From Eurosta solidaginis (Eukaryota; Arthropoda; Insecta; Diptera; Tephritidae): 64,000 nucleotides of DNA. The stretch covers positions 385,035,601-385,099,600 of the forward strand of contig NC_090319.1 in assembly GCF_040869045.1 (NCBI RefSeq), written 5' to 3'. A model generated the notes under the pieces. The model was not told where the DNA came from. It made no database searches and saw nothing but the letters and a program-made list of their open reading frames with translations. A program made the position numbers and the translations under genes. This document shows, one piece after another, positions 1-11,079 of this stretch. How positions within the stretch are numbered: the first letter of the stretch is position 1; the number at the start of each line of letters is the position of its first letter.

Positions 1-1013
1 CCACTGTCAGATAGCTTTTGCAGGAGTTCGTCCACTACTAGGCTCCACAGAAGGGGTGATAGAACACCTCCTTGAGGGCGCCCCCTCGTGGTATTAACCT
101 TAACTGCGCTGTTGCCTACATGGACTTCAGCGATTCTTGTGCGGAGTAGATTGTCAATCCATCTCTGGATAGGCATCTGAATTCCTCTTCTCTGCAGTGC
201 TATGTTTACGCTTTCATGAGATGTGTTGTCAAAGGCACCCTCAATATCACCCTCATCTGTTTCGAACGCCCTCTGTATTTCAGATGTTAATTGGTACAGA
301 GCTGTGTCCGTGGACCTACCCGCTCTGTACGCATGCTGGCTATGATGTAAGGGCCAGCTCTTAAGGGCGTTCGACCTGATTTCTTGGTCCAATATCTTTT
401 CCATTGCCTTCAAGACAAAGGAAGTTAGACTTATTGGTCTGAAGGACTTTGCCTGCGAATAGTCCTTTTTTCCTACTTTTGGTATGAAAACCACTTTTGC
501 TCTTCTCCACATCATGGGTATGTATCCCAGTGCCAGGCTATCTCTCATGATCCTGGCCAGATGTGGGATAATCTGTGTCCCTTGCTGCATTAGCACCGGG
601 TAGATGCCATCCACCCCCGGAGATTTGTATTTCTCAAAGGTTTCCACTGCCCATCTGACTCTGGCCTCACTGAAGAGGGAGTTGGCCAGTTGCCAGTCTG
701 ATGGGGTTGGTTTCACTCTGGGGAACACAGGCTCCGGTACTTGCGGAGAGGCACCCGGAAAATGCGTGTGTAGCAGGGCCCTCGCTCGCTCCTCCACCGT
801 TCCGGTATAGGTACCGTCTGGAAGCCTAATCGCTAAGTTAATCTCCCTCTGCTCTTTGGCTAGGGCCTTGTGGAGCCTTGCCGCTGCAGGTGTGCTAGAA
901 ATTCCCTCACAGAAATTTCTGAAACTTTCCCTCTTAGCTTTCCTTATCTCTTTATTGTACTTTGTTAGATTTTGAGTGTATTCCTCCCAGTTGCCGGTTC
1001 TTCTTGCCCCGTT
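1..1013 (-). pseudogene. LOA-like non-LTR retrotransposon reverse transcriptase, partial
   Basis: The - strand is open in one frame from about 1013 to the left edge (about 335 codons, no stop), so the element continues outside the window. Reading - strand: an N-terminal linker, then RT blocks including SFRPISLTSFVLKAMEKI (about 390-450), HAYRAGRSTDTALYQL, DIEGAFDNTSHESVN and TRGRPQGGVLSPLLWSLVVD at the left end. The catalytic YADD box would lie beyond the edge. The GVLSPLLWSLVVDELL form is typical of the LOA/Lian/Bilbo lineage (family knowledge; clade tentative). It would be cytoplasmic/nuclear RT of a LINE. It ends abruptly at about 1013, where + strand gypsy sequence begins, so it is a truncated copy abutting another element. 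Confidence 0.85.
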
Positions 1014-3357
1014 AAAGAGAGTCGCTGACGTTACTCGTCCTATTATCGGGTCTAATTTTCTTAAGCATTACAATTTACTTCCGGATTTACGCAATGGTAC
1101 TTTAGTAGATGGAACAACTTTCGTTGGAACTAAAGCTCGTATTACAAGTACTGCATCCCCTTCAGTTTCGCATATAGTAAAGGATAATTGAGAATATCAA
1201 AAGATTTTAAGACAATTCCCTGAGGTTATAAGTATAAACTCTTCTCTTAAACACCCAAAGGAAACTCTTGCTTTTCACTTCATAGAAACTTCTGGAAACC
1301 AGTTACTGCTAAAGCTAGACGACTGGATCCTAAACGTTTGGCAATTGCTAAAAAAGAATTTCAATTCATGTTAGATCAGGGTATAATTCAACCTTCTAAA
1401 AGTTCTTGGGCCAATCCACTGCATATGGTTCCCAAGAAAAATGGGGACTGGCGTCCTTGCGGAGATTACAGATTCTTGAATAAAATAACCTTGCCCGATA
1501 AATACTCCATTCCGTTTATAACTGATTTCAATCATAATCTCCATGGAAAACATATTTTTTCCAAGCTGGATTTGGTACGATCAAATTCGCATGCAGAAAA
1601 CGGCCATTATAACATTTCGGACTTTTCGAATTTCTCAAAATGCCGTTTGGTCTTCAAATGCGGCTCAAACTTTTCAACGTTACATGGATGAAGTTTGTCG
1701 TAATTTAGATTTCGTTTTTGTGTACATTGATGATGTACTCATAGCTTCAACGAATATTGACGAGCACCTTCAACATTTGAAGATTTTACTTAATCGTTTC
1801 ACGGAATTCGGAATTAATATCAATCCTGATAAATGTGTATTTGGAGTGTCCAAAATAGAGTTTTTAGGTTTTGAAATAAGCAGCGAAGGCATTTCTCCAA
1901 TGAAATCAATAATTGATACAATACTCTCGTATAAGAGGCCTGAGGATATAACTGAACTTAGGCGTTTTTTGGCAATGATAAATTTTTATCGAAAATTCTT
2001 ACCTGCTGGGACAGAAGTTGAAGCAAAGCTTAATAATTTAACGAAAGGTGCAATTAAAAATGATAAGACGAAAATTTATTGGACTGAAGAGTTAAATGAT
2101 GCTTTTGACTATTGTAAGCAAAGTATTGCAAATGCAGTAATATTAGTGCATCCTAATCCAGAACTAGAAATATATCTTAAAGTTGACGCCTCAAATATCG
2201 CTATAGGGGCAGTCCTTGAACAAAAAGAAGGTAAGGACTGGAGGCCGTTAGGTTTTTTCTCACGAAAGTTGTCGCATGCTAAATGTAACTACAGCACTTA
2301 TGACAGAGAGCTTTTGTCAGCATTTTGCGGAATAAAATATTTTCGTCATTGTTGGAAGCAAGAAATTTTGTTTTATATACGGATCACAAGCCATTAACTT
2401 TTGCGTTTAAGCAAAAGAAGTCTGAAAATGCAACTCCACGTCAGTTTCGACATTTGGATTTCATTGCTCAATTCACAACGGATGTGCGTCACATTTCAGG
2501 AAAAGATAATGTTGTGGCGGATGTAAAGTAAAAGATATTTGCTTACTATGGTAGATCGTTTCAGTCGTTGGATGGAAGTAATCCTACTTAGTACAATTAC
2601 TGCAGAGGAAATTTGTCGCGCATTTTATGATAAATGGATCGCACACTTTGGTTGTCCAAGTACTATTCATACGGATAGAGGTAGACAATTTACGTCTAAT
2701 GTTTTCTCTAATTTTGCTAAAATTATAGGCTGTAAGCTTTACCACACTACGTCTTTTCATCCGCAATCAAATGGAATGGTAGAACGTCTACATCGAACCT
2801 TAAAAGCAGCTCTTATTTCACATGAAAATGTACAATGGACGAAGGCATTATCAACAGTGTTGTTGGAATTACGCACTTCTTTTAAAGAGGACATTCAAGC
2901 ATCAGCAGCAGAACTGGTCTATGGCCAGACGATTCCTTTGCCTGGTGAATTTTTTACTGACACAATATCTGAACGATTAGATATGCAAGGTGAAGTTCTC
3001 AGCAATTTACGACGTTTCATGGCAGAAATGAAACCTATTCCAGCTAGTACCCATTCAAGTCTCAATCCTTTTGTTTATAAAGATTTACAAGATTGCAAAT
3101 ATGTGTGGGTGAGATCAGAACATCAAAAGGGTTTAGATTTTCGATATAATGGACCTTTCAAAGTTGTTGAGCGGAATTCCAAATATTTTAAAATTCAAGT
3201 TGGTCAAAAAGAAGATACAATTTCCATCGACAGATTAAAACCAGTTTTTTTTAGAATCTTTGTCGGTAAACAATAGTAATTTTTTAAGTTCATTATCAGT
3301 TTGTACAAATACAAAGGTTAAATCTGTTTCCTTTAATTTATGTTAAACTTGGAAGGG
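1014..3357 (+). pseudogene. Ty3/gypsy LTR retrotransposon pol remnant (PR-RT-RH-IN)
   Basis: Decayed pol in several frames. 1021-1191 carries a protease C-terminus (ADVTRPIIGSNFLKHYNLL). 1290-1570 carries RT fingers ([20 protein letters not shown]). 1680-2000 carries the RT palm with YIDDVLIAS and FLGFEISSEGISP. 2160-2400 and, after a frameshift, 2340-2530 carry RNase H (KVDASNIAIGAVLEQKEG; YTDHKPLTFAFKQKK). 2539-3276 carries the integrase core (HTDRGRQFTSN, HPQSNGMVERLHRTLK) and the C-terminal SIDRLKPVF. At least three frame breaks and a stop at 1189-1191 make it inactive. The integrase zinc-binding HHCC region is missing between 2530 and 2539. Purine-rich sequence before 3358 looks like the polypurine tract. 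The insect Mag-like lineage is possible but not proven. Confidence 0.88.
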
Positions 3358-3500
3358 TGTAATGTGGCAAACACTTACCAATTTTTACTTTGTTTTAAAA
3401 ATTCTTTTTTTACACTTCTCTCTTTTTAAATTTTGTCTTCTCAAAGAAAAATTATTATTATTAAAAATTCTTTTAAAACACGGAACTACTGTTTTTCTTT
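3358..3500 (+). mobile_element. Putative 3' LTR start of the gypsy remnant, truncated
   Basis: After the integrase C-terminus and a short purine tract the sequence TGTAATGTGGCAAAC begins, a plausible TG-start of the 3' LTR. No matching 5' LTR is visible and the sequence is replaced by Penelope-like terminal sequence at about 3500, so the right boundary is unknown. Confidence 0.4.
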
Positions 3501-3524
3501 TAAATATATAGTTTTATCTATAGA

Positions 3525-3557
3525 GACGAACCAGTTTCGGCGTTGTGCCATCATCAG
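3525..3557 (-). ncRNA. Hammerhead-ribozyme-like motif at the PLE terminus
   Basis: Read on the - strand: CTGATGA (3557-3551), a GGC/GCC stem with a five-base loop (3549-3539), then GAAAC (3538-3534) and GTC (3527-3525). This is the order of a type I hammerhead core with a very short stem III (A-U, C-G). PLE terminal repeats are known to carry such minimal hammerheads. Stem I pairing is poor here and there is an extra U before stem II, so activity is doubtful. Confidence 0.5.
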
Positions 3558-3658
3558 TGTCGATTTTCGTTCTGACCTGTTGTTGTCGTTTGTCCTGTAT
3601 TTATAGTTCGTAGGTACATGAGCAGGTGTTGTCAAAATTGATGCTTGTGTATATTTAG

Positions 3659-4504
3659 TTATGTGTATGTGTGTTCATTCAGAATCGAGGTTGGTTTTAA
3701 CTGATTGTACGATTGAACGATTTGTATGGCTGACTGAGGCAGGTAAAAATTCGTAATTTTAGTCGTTTGACCTTCTTTTTGGGTTTGTTGTTTTGGTGCG
3801 TTAATTGTTTTGTGTTTATTTGGTGTTGTGTGTTTGTCTGTTGTACCTGTGTGATTACTTTGTTTCTTGTAAACAAGTTTTAAAAGCTCGACTATTCTGT
3901 CAGAAATTGTGTTTATCTGTTCGTTTATTATTATACCGTCGAATGTTTTCTGTTTGTAGATTTCCATGTTTTCGAGTACGTTGAGACGTCGGCCTTTTGC
4001 TTCTATGTAAATAACCCTAACTGTTTTATTGATGTTTGCTGGGGAACATTCATTCTCAACCATGTGATTCGCGAAGTTAGACCCTGGTATAATGTTTGGA
4101 TTCCGTATTTTTTTGTTGTAATCTCTAATGTGTTCTCTGAATCTCGTTCTTATTTGCCGTCCTGTTTGTCCTATGTAACTATGTTGGCATCCGCAGGTAA
4201 ACTTGTATATGCCGTGGCTGCTAAATGGATCCTCTGAGTTAGTGCTTGTCCTTACCTTTCGCCCTAGATTGTTCGATGTTTTGAATGCTGTGTTAATGTT
4301 GTATTTTTTAAGGAAGTTTGCCAATTTATATGTTGCTTTTCCAGTATATGTCATAGTGGTCCAGCTATTATTTTCCTTTTTATTGTTTCTTTTTGGTTCT
4401 CCATTTGTCCTTCTGAGCTTATTTACTAGTGTTGTTTGCAGCGATGTTATATATGACCTCAAGTTCTCTCTTATATGCCTCTTGTGTAAGAGGTGTTCTT
4501 TCAA
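3659..4504 (-). pseudogene. PLE C-terminal segment with GIY-YIG endonuclease
   Basis: A 281-residue open frame. It covers the PLE linker (residues about 1-90, basic, Asn/Thr-rich) and a GIY-YIG nuclease from about residue 93: GIYKF, then Cys-x-Cys, then SYIGQTGRQIRTRFREH. The GIY and YIG tripeptides and the downstream Arg are present, so this domain itself looks intact. The upstream RT is in other frames, so this is the 3' part of a broken pol gene rather than a separate gene. The first Met is probably internal. Confidence 0.85.
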
Positions 4505-6465
4505 GTCTATGTACCAAATGCCTTAATGCTTGAGGTATTATGTATTATTGTGTCAGTGGCCGTTGGCTTATATACATATGTCATAGTTAAACATTTTGGG
4601 TTCTTTATCAATATTTATCGTGAGATCTAGATAGTTAATTCCTCCGTCTGTTCCGGTTTCCATTGTAAATTTTATATTTCCGTGCTGCTTGTTGAGGTAC
4701 TAGTACAAGCTCTTCGTTATTAGTAGTTAAAACGCATATTATGTCATCCACGTATCTAGCATAAAATGACACGCCCAATTTGGACTTCACCTCCTGTATG
4801 TACTTTTGTTCCAGATTTTGCATGAACACTTCCATAAGAATGGCTGATGTGGGGCTTCTCATTCCAAAACCGTTTGTTTGTCTATATATTTTATTGTTGA
4901 ATTGAAAATAGTTTTGACGTAAAGTGGTTCTTAGCGTATTTGTTATTTGCATACTTTCCACTTTGTTTTTTGTATTATGAACTATTGTTGAGCTGACTAT
5001 GTCCAAAGTCTCCGATAGCGATATTCATTGGTATAAATCTTTTATGTCAAAAGATACCAATTTGCTGTTCTTTGTTACCTCTTCCGTCTCAAGTTTCTCT
5101 TTAAGTTCTGTTGTGTTAGCTATTGCAAATTCATTCCTTAGCTCCAGAGTATCTCTCAATATCGTTTTTAAATATTTGGATAGTTTGTAACATGGTGCCG
5201 ATTTAAAATTAATGATGGGCCTCATTGGCGTGCCCGGCGTGTGGATTTTTGGTAGCGCAATCAGTGAAGGAGCCGAAGTGTTCATTTGGACCAATCTATG
5301 TGCCATGTTAGAATCTACTATGTTTGCTTAATTTTTTATAGCAACTTTGATTTGTTTTTGGTATTCATCTGTAGGATCCTCTCTTATTCTACCACATTTC
5401 ATTTCCTCTATGAGTTCTTCGGTTTTGGCTACACTGAAAGAAATGGTGCTAGGAAAATCAACAAATCTGTTCTGCTGTTCTTGACTTAAGGGAGATTCGG
5501 TGAAATTGATCGATTTACGGTTAATTCGACCTGGTTCTTTGTCAAGCGAACAAATTAGTTTAGTAATTTCAACAGAAGAGAAATTGTCGCTCTTAAGTTA
5601 ACAAAATTCTGTAAAATTGACAGATTCCTAATCAATCTAACTGATTTTTTTGTTAAAACAACTGATCTCACTGGTCATTTCAACGGCGATCAACAGTCAA
5701 TACATGAGCAAATTTCAAAGAGAATTTTACGCTCGCTACTTTGTACTTATGACGATGGTGCCACTTGTTATAAAAAAAAAAAACACCAAAATAAGAAAAC
5801 CACCAAATCGAAAAAAACACACAGATACCGGGACACCTATTAATCGGGTACAATTTTGCAACTTCTCCTCCAAGCGAAATGCAAAATTACGCCCTCTTGT
5901 TGGAAAAGTTTTATTTGAACGAACAGAATTTTAGTAACATTTTGTTCAAATTTTCACTCACGCGAACGAATTTAATAAGATAATAAAAAACATCCTTTTT
6001 TAATGTTGATGTTTCCGACAACATAAAAGTTTGAGTTGTTTTGGAATCGTTTCAACTTAAAGTATTACGAAAATTAAACTTGCCGAATTACATGTAAAGT
6101 TTGTGGTGAATTACCTTACTGCGATTTGATTCTTTACTTTTCTATAACTTACAAGTTCTCTTTTTAAAATGTTATGTCAAAAATGTATACTAAAGTTTTG
6201 TTCGATACAATTAAGTGTGGCAACTACATGCGAGAGAAGAAATTGAGAATGAGCTGCAACTGAAAGAATTGAGAATCAGTTTCGTTACTATTATTTTCAT
6301 TTCTATTTGCAAAGCGAAGTTCAAAACTATAAATTAAATAAATTATAAAATATAAAATTTGGTGAAAGTGTGTTTAATAAAACAAAATAATAAAGTGTAT
6401 AATGTCTAATGTGTGCCACCATATTTGATGTGCGCCCAATTGAAGATCGGTTAGTATGTAAGTGC

Positions 6466-6811
6466 CACCGTGGTGTGATGGTAGCGTGCTCCGCCTACCA
6501 CACCTGGGTTCACACCACGGGCAAAGCAACATCAAAATTTTAGAAATACGGTTTTTCAATTAGAAGACAATTTTTCTAAGCGGAGTCGCCCCTCGGCAGT
6601 GTTTGGCAATCACTCCGAGTGCATTTCTGCCATGAAAAGCTCTCAGTGAAAACTCATCTGCCTCGCAGATGCCGTTCGGAGTCGGCATAAAACAAGTAGG
6701 TCCCGTCCCGCCAATTTGTTGGAAAAATTAAAAAGGAGCACGACGGAAATTGGAAGAGAAGCTCGGCCTTAGATCTCTTCGGAGGTTATCGCGCCTTACA
6801 TTTTTTTTTTA
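6466..6811 (+). repeat. tRNA-derived SINE, copy 1
   Basis: The head resembles a tRNA: an A-box-like GTGTGATGGTAGCG at about 6473 and a B-box-like GGGTTCACACC at about 6507. The body includes TCGCCCCTCGGCAGTGTTTG and ends TTATCGCGCCTTACA plus a T tract. It is flanked by an 8-bp target-site duplication GTAAGTGC (6458-6465 and 6812-6819). It closely matches the copy at 44253-44618. SINEs have no protein; they use a partner LINE for movement. Confidence 0.85.
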
Positions 6812-6878
6812 GTAAGTGCGTACATATGTATGTATATGTAGCAAGCATGCGTATTTATGTATTCACATATTTACGTAT

Positions 6879-7582
6879 TGTAACGAATTTGCTGCAAATC
6901 CTCTTATTTGCAACCCTCTGCTAAGTTCGTATCGCTAAACTGTTGAATAAATAACTCCAATATGTAATAATGCAAAATGGCCTTTATTCAAGTACTTCAC
7001 AATAACACTTGTACTTTGCAACGAATAGCTTACTTAATAACCAAACTGATTGACAGCTCAAATGAAACTCTACTATTCAAAATAATATAGCTCGCTAGAT
7101 AGCGCTTAATCCAAATCTCAAATCAAACTGAATTACTTCTTACTCGCTTGCCCCGCTTTTATAGTTTACGCTGCATACTTCTAGGCTCTTCGATTTCCAG
7201 AACTTACTAGTTTGTTTCGGCTACAAAATCGCCAGCCACAACTACGTGCACAAATTATTGCTCTCCCTTGTGCCAACTCAGATAAGATATATGCATGTGT
7301 TTGTGCATTGCCGCTCCGCTGCTCGTATACGTACATATGTGTAGACGCAATTATTTATTCGTTTATGTAGATACATAATGATTGAATTATTGATGTGAAT
7401 GTTTGTAGTTTACAGTCTCTCGCGCATACATAGGCGTATAAGTAAATGCATCTGTGTGTGACTTATTTCGGCTGCCTTATATATGTGTATACATGATTTG
7501 ATTATTGACGTAAATACTGCTTATCGTGGCCTTAGCATCGCCTTAGTGATGGGATAACTTAGTGATGGTAATATCCGTGACA
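6879..7582 (-). mobile_element. Solo LTR (704 bp), family L copy 1, - orientation
   Basis: Begins TGTAACGAATTTGC and ends ATCCGTGACA (TG...CA), with a 4-bp target-site duplication GTAT (6875-6878 and 7583-7586). On the - strand it carries a TATA box (TATAAAAGCGGG, from 7165) and ends GCAAATTCGTTACA, the same 3' end as the LTRs at 41823-42302 and 59522-60087. No internal region is present, so it arose by LTR-LTR recombination. Confidence 0.88.
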
Positions 7583-7790
7583 GTATGTATGTATATGGCA
7601 ACATAGGTACTTTCGTACAAAACTTTCGCAACACCTTTTTTGTTCATTTTACTACTAAAACGGTCAATTACGAATCAACGATTTGTGCGCAGTTGATTCA
7701 ACATCTTGTAACGATGGATAAAAATTGATAGAAATTTCGGTTGAATTGACCCGTATTTCGGTTGATTTTACTAGTCTTTTTCTTTCAGTG

Positions 7791-8180
7791 TATATATGCC
7801 TCTTTTTCGATAAGCACAGTGGTGTTTCCTTTGTCCGCTTTCGTTGTGAAAATATTGTTTTTCCTTAGTTTATGCCGTAGATTCTTTATTGTTTTCTCCT
7901 CTGCATTAGCTTTTTGTCATTCCTGTGCTTTCACCTCCTTTTTTATTATTTCCCTGCACATGTGTCTTGCGTGCTCCTGTTCCTCCTGTGGTATCAATGA
8001 TATTGCGATCTCCGCATCTACAACCGCCTGCTACGCTTTTCTTACTGTATTTTGGTCCACGATATTGTGCTTCAGGCCCTTTTCGAGAAGTTGTGCCGAC
8101 AGCATTAAAATTACAACAAAATATTTTGATCGAAAATAAGTCCAAATAAAATTTTGACCAGGGGAGGGTTAGAAACAAGT
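7791..8180 (-). pseudogene. PLE 5' coding fragment (RT N-terminal region)
   Basis: - strand peptides match the conserved N-terminal part of Penelope-like RTs: LLEKGLKHNIV near 8090, VVDAEIAISLIPQEEQE near 8020-7970, then FTTKADKGNTTVLIEKEAYI ending at 7793. It contains at least one in-frame stop. It is the 5' continuation of the PLE at 3500-5431 across the inserted element. The 5' terminal repeat is not delimited. Confidence 0.8.
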
Positions 8181-9076
8181 TCTTTTCAACCCCCTGTGCT
8201 GATCGGAATTTTAATGCATTCGGACAGTGTCAATACTTAACAAAGTAGAGGGTGATTTAGAACACGTGCTTTCCAACATCCCAATACATGTTCAGCTGTG
8301 TTGATCGGAGACTCATACCTTCCGGCAGCATTAAATACCAATATAATTGAAAAATATATGTTTCAAACTTTGCATGGCAGATGCCGGTCCGAGTTTAAGT
8401 AAAACTTGTAGGTCCGCTAAATTTCAGTAGTAGGTAGAATTGTAAATTTTGTGCACTGTATTTAAAATTTAGTAGTGAACGAATTTAATGGTAGTGGAAA
8501 TGCAAATTTAGTCCTCTGTGCCCAACTATGAGAACTAATGCCATATTTGAATGTACATATTTTTTAGTACTAGCGCAAAAAATTTAGTTACATATATATT
8601 TTACATACACATGTAACTTATCCTTTACCTTCTTTTGCTCTTTAGTAATCTGTGTAACCCGTCCTAAGTTTAAGAGATAAACACAAAATAAATTTTTTTG
8701 TTTTTGCAAAATATGCGAAAATATGATCTATGAAATTTATCCTAAACTTCATATTGTTGTTTACATGTATAATACAAAATATGCTTTTACATACATTGGG
8801 TTGTCCTGGCCATTATTCTTGCGTTGAAAAGCTCTATACAATTTTTCTTTTTTTTTGAGATTTGGGATTAATGGCAGGGTTCTATGACCACAGCGCCAGG
8901 TACAAAATCAAAATAGTCTTTCTACATTGTCATTTCATTTCACATGTTCCTCCGTTATTCAGTATTTAAATTTCGTTATTTCTCGTAACAATGGTAATTT
9001 TTTAGTTCTTAAATGGCACCACGCCAGGCACAAAATCAATAACAATTTTGCTTTTAAATGGCGCCACGCCAGGCCC
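8181..9076. other. No gene; degenerate repeats
   Basis: No supported coding sequence. 8370-8420 resembles the body of the SINE family (GCAGATGCCGGTCCGAG...TTGTAGGTCC), strongly decayed. From 8880 to 9076 a short motif recurs (GGCACCACGCCAGGCACAAA at about 9013 and partial forms at 8893 and 9058). The same motif appears on the other side of the next LINE at about 10513, so that LINE sits inside this repeat. Confidence 0.5.
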
Positions 9077-10496
9077 TTACTTACTTAATTGGCGTTTAAC
9101 CGTCTAAACGGTTATGGCCGTCCAACAAGGCGCGCCAGTCGCTCCTTCGCTCCGCCAACCGGCGCCAATTGGTCAAATCGTTTTCCACCTGGTCCTTCCA
9201 CGGAGTGGGGGACGCCCACTACCTCTGCTTTCATAGGCGGGTTCCGATAGAAACACTTTCTTGGTCGGAGCATCATCTTTCATTCGCATAACATGACCTA
9301 GCCAGCGCAGCCGCTGCGTTTTAATTCGCTGGACTATGTTGATGTCTGCGTATAGCTCGTACAGCTCATCATCGAACACTCCCAAAGCCGCTTCCTCTGC
9401 TGTTGTCATGGTCCATGCTTCTGCCCCATATAGCAGGACGGGTACGATAAGTGACTTGTATAGTATGATTTTCGTTCGCCGAGAGAGGACTTTACTTTTC
9501 AATTGCCTACCTAGTCCAAAGTAGCATTTATTGGCAATATCGATTCTTCGCTGGATTTCAGTGCTGATGTTGTTGCTAGTGTTGACGCCGGTTCCCAAAT
9601 AAACGAAGTCTTTTACTATTTCGAAATTATGGCTGCCAACAGTAGCGTGGATGCCAAGGCGCATATGCGCTGACTCTTTGCTCGATGACAGCAGGTACTT
9701 CGTTTTGTGCTCATTCACCATCAAACCCATCTCTACCGCTTCTTTTTCCAGTTTGGAGTAAGCAGAACTAACAGCGCGGGTGTTTAGGCCGATGATATCA
9801 ATGTCATCAGCATATGCCAGTAATTGCACGCTTTTATAGTATATTGTTCCAGTGCGGTTAAGTTCTGCAGCTAGTATAATTTTCTCCAGCATCAAATTAA
9901 AAAAATCGCACGATAGGGGGTCACCCTGTCTGAAACCTCGTTTAGTTTCGAACGGCTCGGAGAGGTCCTTCCCAATTCTGACTGGGCTGATGGTGTTGCT
10001 CAACGTCATTTTGCACAGCCGTATAAGTTTTGCGGGGAAACCAAATTCAGACATAGCGGCATACAGGCAGCTCCTTTTCGTGCTGTCGAAGGCGGCTTTA
10101 ATGTCGACTAAGAGGTGATGTGTGTCGATTCTTTTTTCACGTGTTTTTTACATGATTTGGCGTATTGTGAAAATCTGGTCATTGGTAGATTTACCAGGTC
10201 TGAAGCCGCACTGATAAGGTCCAATCAGCCGGTTCACGGTGGGCTTCAATCTTTCGCACAATACACTTGAAAGGACCTTATATGCGATATTAAGAAGGCT
10301 GATTCCACGATAGTTGGTGCATTTTGCAGTATCCCCCTTTTTGTGGACTGGGCAAAGAACACTTAGATTCCAATCGCCGGGCATGCACTCGTCCGCCCAT
10401 ATTTTGCTAAGAAGCTGCTGCATGCGCCTTACCAACTCCTCGCCGCCGTACTTGAATAGCTCCGCAGGCAATCCATCAGCGGCACAAAGTCCATAA
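9077..10496 (-). pseudogene. RTE-like non-LTR retrotransposon RT, 5' truncated
   Basis: - strand: 10471-10148 encodes RT fingers (NYRGISLLNIAYKVLSSVL, CGFRPGKSTNDQIFTIRQI). After a frameshift in a homopolymer at about 10145, 10130-9173 encodes DIKAAFDSTKRS, the RQGDPLSC box, catalytic YADDIDIIG, and a C-terminal region with VPVLLYGAEAWT and LRWLGHVMRMKDD. The 3' end at about 9077 has a (TAAG)n-type tail. The endonuclease domain is absent (5' truncation). The combination suggests an RTE-type LINE; the clade is from memory. Only one or two frame breaks, so it is fairly young. Confidence 0.85.
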
Positions 10497-10796
10497 TAAT
10501 TTGGTTTTTTAATGGCACCACACCAGACACAAAATCAGTAATATGTATTTCAAAACTATTTGTCCCTTAATGTTGGGAGGACAAAACCTATCCTTAAGAC
10601 AGGCTCAAGGATGCTCTGCCCATCCCGACCTGCCACGTTCACAAACAGGGAAGCGTCAAGCCATCCATCGAGCCTGTTTTTTGTTTCCAGCTTAACCAAA
10701 CCAAGCCTAAAAATTTTATTAGCTGAGCTGTGGATAGCTGACACATTTCAGTTGAAACTCAAGATCGAGCTGTCTATTCCTATAAATTCTTTTATA
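10497..10796. other. No gene; repeat debris
   Basis: Holds the GGCACCACACCAGACACAAA motif (10512) shared with the other flank of the RTE-like LINE, then 200 bp without a supportable coding frame. Confidence 0.4.
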
Positions 10797-10968
10797 CCTG
10801 GTTTTCAGTGAGAGCTTGAACTCTAGTTAAAGTTGGCTAGAGTTTAACCTTGCCACTTTGTTCGATAACATAAAATTTTGCCGCTCATCTCAGTTTAAAC
10901 GGCCAAAGTGGCAGGGTTAAATTCTAGCCAACTTTAACTGGAGTTTAAACTCGCACTGAAAAACCCGG
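10797..10968. repeat. Palindromic MITE, about 172 bp
   Basis: Two arms of about 65 bp are inverted copies of each other: the left starts CCTGGTTTTCAGTG and includes AGTTAAAGTTGGCTAGAGTT; the right includes AACTCTAGCC-like ATTCTAGCCAACTTTAACTG and ends CACTGAAAAACCCGG. About 40 bp separates the arms. No open frame. The target-site duplication is not clear, so the superfamily is left open. Confidence 0.75.
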
Positions 10969-11079
10969 CCTTAATGTCATTTTTAGCTCTGCAGTTATTT
11001 TTTTCACAGTTCGGTGAAAAGTAAATTACACTTTAAAGAACTACAACTGGTTTAGAAGACAAAGCTATAAGAAAACGAA

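Larger units (their letters stand above)
5432..7790. mobile_element. TA-flanked TIR DNA element inserted in the PLE RT, with nested SINE and solo LTR
   Basis: Terminal inverted repeats: the left begins CACTGAAAGAAATGG, the right ends CTTTTTCTTTCAGTG; similarity continues about 35 bp (a shared CTAG...AAAATCAAC core). It is flanked by TA (5430-5431 and 7791-7792). Removing it with one TA rejoins the PLE reading frame as EAYI-A-KTEEL, which supports a TA target-site duplication as in Tc1/mariner-type elements. No transposase is recognisable. Without the later SINE (6466-6811) and solo LTR (6879-7582) about 1.3 kb of AT-rich internal sequence remains. Confidence 0.75.
3500..8180 (-). mobile_element. 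Penelope-like element (RT + GIY-YIG), split by a TIR element
   Basis: PLE read on the - strand. About 8115-7793 encodes the N-terminal region (VVDAEIAISLIPQEE; FTTKADKGNTTVLIEKEAYI). After the 5432-7790 insertion it resumes at 5431 with KTEELIEEMK. 5306-5025 has RT blocks (IALPKIHTPGTPMRPIINF; SFDIKDLY). 5006-4635 has FQFNNKIYRQTNGFGMRSP and the catalytic YVDDI. 4504-3659 has the linker and a GIY-YIG endonuclease (GIYKFTCGCQHSYIGQTGR, then FREHIRDY). Frame breaks near 5025 and 4600 make it non-autonomous. PLEs use the RT for target-primed synthesis and GIY-YIG for nicking (family knowledge). The 3' terminal region lies at 3500-3660 and carries a hammerhead-like motif. Confidence 0.9.

Noticed and set aside
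976..1191. 71-codon ORF taken as one gene
   Set aside because: Its first part is antisense LINE sequence and only the part after about 1014 is gypsy protease; the Met is accidental.
7762..8139. 125-codon + strand hydrophobic ORF
   Set aside because: Antisense shadow of the PLE N-terminal coding region; the - strand reading has family motifs.
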